From Alistipes sp. UBA934 (GTDB lineage Bacteria > Bacteroidota > Bacteroidia > Bacteroidales > Rikenellaceae), in assembly GCA_002293535.1 (NCBI GenBank), contig DBDK01000003.1, positions 62,001-126,000 of the forward strand: a stretch of DNA of 64,000 nucleotides. Reading direction: 5' to 3'. The translations under genes were made by a program, and so were the position numbers. The notes beneath the pieces are model-generated. The model did not search any database. It saw nothing but the letters and a program-made list of their open reading frames with translations, and had not been told where the DNA came from. Positions 23,998-31,455 of the stretch are shown here, in pieces (position 1 is the first letter of the stretch; each line of letters opens with the position of its first letter).

Positions 23998-25467
23998 ATG
24001 AAAAACTCATTTTTAATACTCTTTTTGTCAATTTTTTTGACACTCCCCATTGCTCTTTCTGCGAGTGATGGCGGTGCCACTTCCGTTGCAGCTCCGGAGC
24101 TTTCCGCAGACTCTCTTCGGCGTTGGTCTCTCGCTGAGTGTCAGGACTTTGCGGTACAGAACAGCCCCCGCGCCCGCATCCAGGGCTACACCAACCGCAA
24201 GTATAATCAGGACGTTATCGCCGCTGTTGGAGCCATAACTCCTTCTGTGTCAGCTGGTATGGGTGCCGACTGGGGTTTCGGGCGCAGCATCGACCCCCAA
24301 ACCAATACTTACGATAATCTGTCTAATTTCAACAACCGTTATGGTGTTGATGCTCAGATGCTTATCTTCAGCGGTTTGAGAGCTGTGAACACTCTTCGGG
24401 CGGCCCGTTTGGCACAGCTTCGGGGTACTCAGGAGTTGCAAAAGGCTAAGGACGACATCGCGCTGGAAACCCTTCAGGCGTTTGTAGATGTAGTCTATTA
24501 TACTGAGGCTGTGTCACTTGCCGAACAACAACTCACCGAAAGTCGCCGTAATCTCTACAGTACACAGCGGCAGGTCGAACTGGGCCTCAAAAGCGTTCCC
24601 GATGTCGCGCAGTTCGAGGCGGAGGTCGCAGGGTTCGAGTTCACGTTGGTCAGGCAGACAAATGCGCTGGCAACCAGCATTTTACAACTCAAAACAGTGA
24701 TGAATTTCCCAATCGACGAACCGCTGCAAATCGCCCCTGAAATCCCTGTTCACACCGCCCTGGCCGCCGAAAATACCCTCCCTTATGCCCTCGGAGGCAC
24801 TTCCTCGGCCACTTCCTCCGGCACTCCCTCGGACACTCCCTCCGGCACCATTTCCCTCGCCTCCACCGCTGCAGCGATTTTTGCCGACATTCGGGATAAT
24901 TTGCCAGCCGCACAAATCGCTGACTATCAGCTTCGTGACTCCGAGCTTTCGCTTGCGATCACGCGCGGTTCCTACTACCCGTCAGTGTCGGCTTACGGTT
25001 CATTGGGCTCGAATTATTTCAAAAACCTTACCGCCAGCGAGCCCACGACGCGTTTTCGCGACCAGATCCGCAACAATTACGGCTCCAGCGTCGGCCTGAG
25101 CGTCAGTATTCCCATTTTCAACGGGCTGTGGCAGCGCACCCGCGTCAATCGCGCGCGCAACGACGTTCGCATCGCTGAACAGACTCATTCTGAGACACTT
25201 CGTAAAATACAAACTGAGATCGAACAGGCCGTGATGGACGTCGAGGGGTACGCTAAAGAGTGGGCGCAGGCGCAGCGAAAAGTGGAGGCGACCGAAACCG
25301 CCCACCGCGCCAACCAGCGCAAATTCGACGAGGGTCTCGTCAGCGCTTTGGAGTTGCAAAACAGCACGAACTTACTTTTGCTCTCGCGCATCGAGGAGCT
25401 CAACGCGCGCCTGCAATATCATATAAAATGTTGGTTATTAGATTTTTATAAAAGTTATGGATATTAA
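23998..25467 (+). CDS. TolC-family outer-membrane efflux protein
   Basis: Outer-membrane exit duct of a tripartite exporter. 489 residues: signal peptide about 1-22 (MKNSFLILFLSIFLTLPIAL), then two OEP repeats with long helices (WSLAECQDFAVQNSP near residue 45; LALEQ-like repeats; GLSVSIPIFNGLWQRTRVNRARNDV around 385). A Ser/Thr/Gly/Pro-rich insert near residues 265-285 is encoded by a 12-bp tandem repeat. ATG 23998 fits the sigma-54 transcript start; an earlier frame opening at 23956 lies in the promoter. It overlaps hlyD by 11 nt. Codons 10-15 contain the third regulator-site palindrome. Confidence 0.93.
   Translation: MKNSFLILFLSIFLTLPIALSASDGGATSVAAPELSADSLRRWSLAECQDFAVQNSPRARIQGYTNRKYNQDVIAAVGAITPSVSAGMGADWGFGRSIDPQTNTYDNLSNFNNRYGVDAQMLIFSGLRAVNTLRAARLAQLRGTQELQKAKDDIALETLQAFVDVVYYTEAVSLAEQQLTESRRNLYSTQRQVELGLKSVPDVAQFEAEVAGFEFTLVRQTNALATSILQLKTVMNFPIDEPLQIAPEIPVHTALAAENTLPYALGGTSSATSSGTPSDTPSGTISLASTAAAIFADIRDNLPAAQIADYQLRDSELSLAITRGSYYPSVSAYGSLGSNYFKNLTASEPTTRFRDQIRNNYGSSVGLSVSIPIFNGLWQRTRVNRARNDVRIAEQTHSETLRKIQTEIEQAVMDVEGYAKEWAQAQRKVEATETAHRANQRKFDEGLVSALELQNSTNLLLLSRIEELNARLQYHIKCWLLDFYKSYGY
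24026..24042. promoter_or_regulatory. candidate regulator-binding palindrome, site 3 (inside tolC)
   Basis: TGTCAATTTTTTTGACA, one mismatch to site 2. It lies in codons 10-15 of tolC, in the signal peptide, about 50 bp downstream of the predicted transcript start. It may be a third enhancer or a roadblock site, or a coincidence of hydrophobic codons. Confidence 0.45.
24796..24846 (+). repeat. 12-bp tandem repeat in tolC
   Basis: About four imperfect copies of a 12-bp unit of the type GGCACTCCCTCC, encoding repeated Gly/Thr-Ser/Pro-Ser residues in the linker between the two OEP repeats. Copy number can change without shifting the frame. Confidence 0.7.
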
Positions 25468-26707
25468 ATTGGAAAAGAAACGGGGTCTGCAAAAGAAGCA
25501 CATTCCGTGGGTAGTAGGTGGGGCGTTGGGCCTTATTTTCATAGTTTGGTTAGTGTTCGGTAACCACGCCTCCACCTATCGCGCCGATGGGCGCACGATC
25601 AGCATTGGTACAGTGACCAAGGGTGAATTCAATGACTACGTGAGAGTTAGCGGCCAGGTGCAGCCGATCACGACAGTTCAACTCAGCCCACTGGAGGGCG
25701 GAATGGTCGAACGATTAGTTGTCGAAGAGGGTGCGCAGGTACGCAAGGGCGATGTGATCGTAGAGCTGAGCAATCCGGCACTGAATCTGTCGATACTCGA
25801 CAGCGAAGCACAACTGGCTGAGAAACAGAACTTTCTGCGCAACACTCAAGTGACGATGGAGCAGGAACGATTAAATCTGCGGCAGGAGAAACTGCAACTC
25901 GACCTCGACGTGTCGCGCAAGGAAAGAGCCTATCGCAGCAGCGAAAAGCTGTGGGAAGAGGAGCTGATCCGCCGTGAAGATTTCCTGCAAGCGCGCGAGG
26001 ATTGGGAGTTGGCCGTAGAGCGCCGTAAGTTGGTGATGGAGAGGCAAAAACAAGATTCGATATACCGCAGCGTCCAGGTCGAGCAGATGGAAGAGAGTCT
26101 CGAAAATATGCGTCGCAATATGGAGCTGATCCGCCAGAGGGTGGACAACCTCCACGTGACCTCGCCGATAGACGGCGAACTTGGAATGCTGGACGTGGTT
26201 CTGGGTCAGTCGCTTACGTCGGGCCAAAAGATGGGCCAAATCAACGACCTGAGCGATTTCAAAGTGGAGGCGCTTATCGACGAACACTACATAGACCAAG
26301 TGCGCACAGGCCTCAGCGCTACGTTCGAGAGGGGCGAGACAACGTATCCGCTGGTGATTCGCAGGGTATATCCCGAAGTGCGCAACGGACAGTTCAGGGT
26401 CGATTTCGTGTTCGACGGAGCGCGACCGGAGAATATCCGTACGGGCCAGACCTACTACATCAACCTGCAGTTGGGGCAACCCTCGCAGGCGATGATGATC
26501 CCGCGCGGAGCGTTCTATCAGACCACCGGCGGAGCCTGGATATTCGTAGTAGAACCTAACGGCGAAAAGGCCCACAAACGCAACATCCGCATCGGCCGTC
26601 AAAATCCGCAATTCTATGAAGTAGTAGAGGGATTGGAACCGGGTGAAAAAGTGATCACTTCGAGCTATGAAGCGTTCGGGAAAAACGAACAGATAATACT
26701 GAAATAA
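25457..26707 (+). CDS. HlyD/MacA-family periplasmic adaptor
   Basis: Links the inner-membrane transporter to the TolC duct. 416 residues: short cytoplasmic tail, membrane anchor about 17-36 (PWVVGGALGLIFIVWLVFG), beta-barrel and split lipoyl-type hairpin (VRVSGQVQPITTVQLSPLEGG and HVTSPIDGELGMLDVVLGQ), a long coiled-coil hairpin between them (about 110-230, rich in Glu/Arg/Leu), and the membrane-proximal domain ending with VEGLEPGEKVITSSYEAF. Overlaps tolC by 11 nt and is followed after 2 nt by the first permease, so it is in the same sigma-54 operon. Confidence 0.92.
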   Translation: MDIKLEKKRGLQKKHIPWVVGGALGLIFIVWLVFGNHASTYRADGRTISIGTVTKGEFNDYVRVSGQVQPITTVQLSPLEGGMVERLVVEEGAQVRKGDVIVELSNPALNLSILDSEAQLAEKQNFLRNTQVTMEQERLNLRQEKLQLDLDVSRKERAYRSSEKLWEEELIRREDFLQAREDWELAVERRKLVMERQKQDSIYRSVQVEQMEESLENMRRNMELIRQRVDNLHVTSPIDGELGMLDVVLGQSLTSGQKMGQINDLSDFKVEALIDEHYIDQVRTGLSATFERGETTYPLVIRRVYPEVRNGQFRVDFVFDGARPENIRTGQTYYINLQLGQPSQAMMIPRGAFYQTTGGAWIFVVEPNGEKAHKRNIRIGRQNPQFYEVVEGLEPGEKVITSSYEAFGKNEQIILK

Positions 26708-26709
26708 CG

Positions 26710-29070
26710 ATGTTCAGCCTCAAATCATATTTCAATTTCCTGAGCCGCAACAAGGCCTATACAGCGATAAATCTCATCGGATTTTCGGTGGCGCTGATGT
26801 TCGTCATCCTGCTGGGACTTTACGTTGCGCAGGAGAGCAGAGCCGACGATTTCCACGAGAACGGCGAGAGGATTTTCCGTCTGCTCGACGAGGAAGGAAT
26901 GAGCCGCACCTGGGCCATACCTGTCGGCGATGACATTGCTAATCGGTATCCCGAAATAGAAAAATTCACATATTTATGGGTGGCAAAAGCATCGGTCGCA
27001 CCTGCCGTGAACGCAGGCAGTTGGGACGGATTCCGGTGCGATGCCATAGTGGCCGACTCGACGTTCTTTTCGATGTTCTCATACCCGCTCATAGCCGGCG
27101 ACCGAAGCAAGCAACTGCGCACAGGGACAGACGTGGTGATAAGCGAAGAGTTGGCAAAAAGGCTGTTCGTATCACCACAGGAAGCCGTCGGCCAGCCCAT
27201 TCTCATCGACACCCAGCCTCACATCGTGACGGGAGTGGTGGGCGATTTCGGCAAGTCGCACCTGCTCTCGCCCGGAGTGATCGTCGATTTCCGCAACCAC
27301 GCCGGCGACTGGTATTTCAGCGACGAAGGCCGGTATCGCGCAGCGCAATTCGAACTCTATGTGCAACTCCACAAAGAGGCCGACCTGCAATCCAGGACGG
27401 GCGAAATGGCCGACTGGCTGCGCACTTTTTTCTGGCTCTACAAAGACGGACAGGCCAAAGACGTGGTGTTGGAGCCCCTCAAACACAGCTACTTCAACGC
27501 CAAGGCAAACACTGGACGCACCGGTGACAAGGGGCTGATATGGGTGCTGACGATGGCGACGCTGACCATATTACTGTTTGCGCTTATCAACTATGTGAAC
27601 CTGTCGGTGGCGCTGAGTGGCTTCAGGGCGAAGGAGGCAGCAACGCGAAGGCTGCTCGGCGGAACGAAGTGGCAACTTTTCGGAAACTATATCATTGAGA
27701 GCGCGATATTTTGTCTGGTGGCATTCATCATCGCATTTTTGCTGGCGGGACTCTTGGAGGGGACATTTAACAGAGTGATGATGAGCGATATAGCTGTTAG
27801 CCAGGCGCTGGCAAACCCCGGCGTGTTGGCCGTTTGCGTGGGACTGGTCGCTGTACTGGGAGCAGTGGCGGGCGTATTTCCGGCAATGGTGGTGAGCCGC
27901 TATAAGCCCATAGAGGTGGTGCGCGGAGAGCTGACAAGAAAAACCAAAATGACATACAGCAGGCTCTTTATAGGATTACAGTTTCTGCTGACGATCGTAC
28001 TCATTGCCAGCGGGATAACCATCAGGCAGCAGACAGAGTATATGCTGAACAAGGATCTGGGGTTCGACAAAGAGCAACTGATATGGATGGAGAACACCAT
28101 ATTTGCCGAAAATGTGCCCGCATTGCGAGACAGACTGATGCAGGTGCCGGGCGTGAAAATGGTAGCATTCTCGTTGGGCGACCCCATAACCGGAGGGAAC
28201 AACCTCAACTTCATACGCCAGGAAGAGGGACAAACATATACCTTCCGCCAATTCTGGGGCGACGAAAAATTCCTCGAAATATTCGATATGGAAGTCGCCT
28301 CCCGGACCGGTAATAACGCGGACAGTGCGATATGGATAAACCAGACTATGCAACGGATGCTGGAAATGAGTGATACAGACGATAAGCTGCCTTTTGCGGT
28401 GGGCGATATGGAGGCTGTGCGCGGCGTGCTGAAAGATTTTCACGTGAACGACCTCACGCAGGAGATCCGCCCCGTAACCATCTTGCAACTGCAAGACCAC
28501 AACGGTGAATATCTGGGCCATCCGTGGGAGATATTCGTAAAGATAGAACCCTCCGATCCCCAAGCGGCAACGGCGACTTTCGAAGCAGTGAAAAAAGCCC
28601 ATCTCGATTTCAATGGTGGCGTAAAACCATTCGAGTCGCGATTTGTCGATCAGATGATAAACCAATGGTACGAAGGACAAAAGCGAACTGCAACGATGGT
28701 GGGATGGTTCTCGATATTGGCGATCATACTTTCGGCAATGGGATTGGTGGCGATGGCTACATATTTTATGCGTCAGAGGGCAAGGGAGATCGCAGTGAGA
28801 AAGGTGTTCGGAGCGACTTCGGGAGAGGTGCTGGAAAGACTGGTGATGAGCTTTCTGAGGATCGTACTGGTGGCCTTCGTACTGTCGGTGCCCATAATCT
28901 GGTGGATGATGAGAGAATGGCTGACGGCGTTCGCATACAGAATACCATTGGGATGGACGATATTTGCACTGGCGGGACTTACGGCAGGGGTAATCGCAGT
29001 GGGCTCGGTGCTTTGGCAGGCGGCGCGGGCGGCAAACACAAATCCGGTGAAAACACTACACAAAGGATAA
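26710..29070 (+). CDS. FtsX/MacB-like ABC permease 1
   Basis: 786 residues. Type VII-like ABC permease: N-terminal helix (INLIGFSVALMFVILLGLY), large periplasmic MacB-PCD-type domain (about 45-280), helices about 290-310, 335-360 and 380-405, a second helix about 425-445 opening a second periplasmic domain, and a C-terminal trio ending in WQAARAANTNPVKTLHKG. The motif REIAVRKVFGATSGEVL before the last helices is the FtsX coupling region that meets the ATPase. Probably moves a peptide, lipid or antimicrobial towards the TolC duct; substrate unknown. A 17-bp tandem duplication spans its stop codon. Confidence 0.9.
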   Translation: MFSLKSYFNFLSRNKAYTAINLIGFSVALMFVILLGLYVAQESRADDFHENGERIFRLLDEEGMSRTWAIPVGDDIANRYPEIEKFTYLWVAKASVAPAVNAGSWDGFRCDAIVADSTFFSMFSYPLIAGDRSKQLRTGTDVVISEELAKRLFVSPQEAVGQPILIDTQPHIVTGVVGDFGKSHLLSPGVIVDFRNHAGDWYFSDEGRYRAAQFELYVQLHKEADLQSRTGEMADWLRTFFWLYKDGQAKDVVLEPLKHSYFNAKANTGRTGDKGLIWVLTMATLTILLFALINYVNLSVALSGFRAKEAATRRLLGGTKWQLFGNYIIESAIFCLVAFIIAFLLAGLLEGTFNRVMMSDIAVSQALANPGVLAVCVGLVAVLGAVAGVFPAMVVSRYKPIEVVRGELTRKTKMTYSRLFIGLQFLLTIVLIASGITIRQQTEYMLNKDLGFDKEQLIWMENTIFAENVPALRDRLMQVPGVKMVAFSLGDPITGGNNLNFIRQEEGQTYTFRQFWGDEKFLEIFDMEVASRTGNNADSAIWINQTMQRMLEMSDTDDKLPFAVGDMEAVRGVLKDFHVNDLTQEIRPVTILQLQDHNGEYLGHPWEIFVKIEPSDPQAATATFEAVKKAHLDFNGGVKPFESRFVDQMINQWYEGQKRTATMVGWFSILAIILSAMGLVAMATYFMRQRAREIAVRKVFGATSGEVLERLVMSFLRIVLVAFVLSVPIIWWMMREWLTAFAYRIPLGWTIFALAGLTAGVIAVGSVLWQAARAANTNPVKTLHKG

Positions 29071-29088
29071 AACTACACAAAGGATAAA
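29055..29088 (+). repeat. 17-bp perfect tandem duplication at the permease 1 stop
   Basis: ACTACACAAAGGATAAA occurs twice in direct succession (29055-29071 and 29072-29088). The first copy contains the last codons and the stop of permease 1; the second forms the gap before permease 2. It looks like a recent slippage event. Confidence 0.9.
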
Positions 29089-29093
29089 AAGGT

Positions 29094-31451
29094 ATGTTAC
29101 GAAATTTTCTAAAAACTCTGGGCCGCTACAAGGCGGCGTCAATACTCAACATTTTGGGCCTCGGAGTGGCATTTGCGGCCTTCGCCATCATTGCTATGCA
29201 GGTGAAGTATGACCTGACCTACGATAGGTTCCACAAAAACGGCGAGAAGATCTTCCGAGCGGAGTTAGTCTGGGAGGATGGTTCGGGAGCCGGAGCCACC
29301 ATACCGCGACCCGCGGCGGTCACACTGGGAAAAGCATCGCCACAGATAGAGCACGTGGGGATTATGAGAGACTGGAGATTCCCGATGTCGGTGGAAGGAT
29401 TTAACGGCGGACAGATTTTCGACCAGCCTATGAGGCTCGTTTCGGAGGAGATATTCGATGTGTTCGACTTCGAGTTCATACAAGGGGACAAGGCGAGGCT
29501 TTCCGAACCCAACACGGTGGTGATACCGAAAAGACTGGCCGAAAAACTCTTCCCGAACGGGGATGCGGTGGGTTCGATCTTCGAGGTTCACGAAGAAGAG
29601 ATAGAGCCGCAGCAGATAGTGGCGGTGTATGAGAACTGGCCGGACAACTCGGTTCTATCGGCAGGCGCAGGGGATGTGGTGTATGTGCAAATCGACCCGA
29701 ACGAGAATATCAATTCGTGGAACAACTTCAACTATAATGTCTATGTGAAGCTTACTACAGCGGACGTGGAACGAGCACAAGAAGACCTTCACAACTACAC
29801 CTCGCCCGAAATTCCCGAAGAGCGCAAGTGGATGTTCGAGACGATGAGGCTTACCAATATTAAAGACCTGCACTTCGACAGCACCGTGCAATACGATTAT
29901 ATGATCGAAAAGGCGAGCAAGGCTACCACCTATACGCTACTGTCCATCGGGCTGCTGATAATCCTGATAGCAGCGATAAACTTCGTGAACTTCGCAACTT
30001 CGATGGTGCCCTCTCGATTGCGGGCGGTGAATACGAGACGAGTACTCGGAAGCACAGTGGGAGCTATCCGACGCGAGATGATCGTCGAAGCGGTGGGGAT
30101 GGCGGTGATAGCGCTGGGGATGGCAATGGTGATCGTCTATAGTGTCGCAGGAAGTTCGCTGGCAGCCTATTTCGGGGTCGATCTGACTTTCGGAAAGAAT
30201 CTGACGGCATTGGGGATGACGGCTGTGGTGGCGGCGGTGACGGGACTCGTTGCTGGGCTCTATCCGGCATACTACATAGCCTCGTTCGAACCCGCACTGG
30301 TACTGAAAGGATCGTTCGGACTCTCGCCAAAGGGAAAGAGACTGAGAACGATGCTGATCTCTGTGCAGTATGTGATCTCGCTGGTACTGATAATCGTGGC
30401 ACTGTCGGTGAAAGCACAGGGAGAGTATCTGAAGAAATATCCGCTGGGCTTCGAAAGAGACAACCTGCTGACGATGAACATATCCGATGCACTGGCACAG
30501 AAGGGAGACGCCTTCAGGGAAGAGTTGATGAAAAACCCCGCGGTGCTGGGAGTGGAATACAGCGCACTACCCCTCGTGGCAACGGGTGCAATGAGTTGGG
30601 GAAGATACTATAATGGAGAGGACATACAATTCGACGTAGAAACGGTGTCGCCCGGACTGCCGAAACTGCTGGGACTGGAGTTCATCGAAGGGAGGGACTT
30701 CCTGCCCGGTGACGACCAGACCGATGACGGAGTGTTCATATTCAACGAGACCGCGCAAAAACAATACGGACTGACGAGCGAGAGCAGATTGGAAGGCCAT
30801 AGGGAAATTGCGCCGGTGGTGGGAATAGTGAAAGACTTCAGAGTGAGGCCGCTGCACTATGCGACGGGACCGTTCGCACTGTTCGTCTTCGGGAAGTATC
30901 CCTGGAGATACCTGCGCGAAACTTTCATAAGGATAGCGCCGGGAGATGAAAAGGAGACTATACAGTTCATACACGACACCACAATGAGGATGGATCCGAA
31001 CCAACCCGACGTGACGATAAACTTTCTGGACGCAGCGGTGGGGAATCTGTATGAAAAAGAGCAAAGACTGGCGAACCTCATTACGATATTCAGTCTGCTG
31101 GCAGTGTTCATCTCCATCATCGGGGTGTTCGGGCTGGTGTTGTTCGAAACGCAATACAGGAGAAAGGAGATAGGCCTGAGGAAGGTGCACGGAGCTAGCG
31201 TGGGAGAGGTGCTGAGCCTGATCAACAAAGGGTTCGTGTGGATCGTGCTGGCCTGTTTCGTTGTAGCCGCGCCACTGGCGTACTATGCGGTGCACAGGTG
31301 GCTGGAAGGATTTGCTTACGCAGCGCCGGTTCAGTGGTGGGTATTCGTGGTGGCATTGGCGGCGGTGATGGGAATAACGATACTGACGGTGACGCTTCAG
31401 GCACTGAAAACGGCAACCGAAAATCCGGTAAACTCAATCAAAACAGAATAG
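29094..31451 (+). CDS. FtsX/MacB-like ABC permease 2
   Basis: 785 residues, paralogous to the genes before and after it. Same plan: N-terminal membrane helix (ASILNILGLGVAFAAFAIIAMQ), periplasmic domain, helices around 285-300, 330-355 and 375-400, a second four-helix half, and the coupling motif YRRKEIGLRKVHGASVGEVL. The C-terminus TVTLQALKTATENPVNSIKT is nearly the same as the tail of the relic at 33791-33922. Located 23 nt after permease 1 and 4 nt before permease 3; probably the second half of a heteromeric permease. Confidence 0.9.
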   Translation: MLRNFLKTLGRYKAASILNILGLGVAFAAFAIIAMQVKYDLTYDRFHKNGEKIFRAELVWEDGSGAGATIPRPAAVTLGKASPQIEHVGIMRDWRFPMSVEGFNGGQIFDQPMRLVSEEIFDVFDFEFIQGDKARLSEPNTVVIPKRLAEKLFPNGDAVGSIFEVHEEEIEPQQIVAVYENWPDNSVLSAGAGDVVYVQIDPNENINSWNNFNYNVYVKLTTADVERAQEDLHNYTSPEIPEERKWMFETMRLTNIKDLHFDSTVQYDYMIEKASKATTYTLLSIGLLIILIAAINFVNFATSMVPSRLRAVNTRRVLGSTVGAIRREMIVEAVGMAVIALGMAMVIVYSVAGSSLAAYFGVDLTFGKNLTALGMTAVVAAVTGLVAGLYPAYYIASFEPALVLKGSFGLSPKGKRLRTMLISVQYVISLVLIIVALSVKAQGEYLKKYPLGFERDNLLTMNISDALAQKGDAFREELMKNPAVLGVEYSALPLVATGAMSWGRYYNGEDIQFDVETVSPGLPKLLGLEFIEGRDFLPGDDQTDDGVFIFNETAQKQYGLTSESRLEGHREIAPVVGIVKDFRVRPLHYATGPFALFVFGKYPWRYLRETFIRIAPGDEKETIQFIHDTTMRMDPNQPDVTINFLDAAVGNLYEKEQRLANLITIFSLLAVFISIIGVFGLVLFETQYRRKEIGLRKVHGASVGEVLSLINKGFVWIVLACFVVAAPLAYYAVHRWLEGFAYAAPVQWWVFVVALAAVMGITILTVTLQALKTATENPVNSIKTE

Positions 31452-31455
31452 AGAG

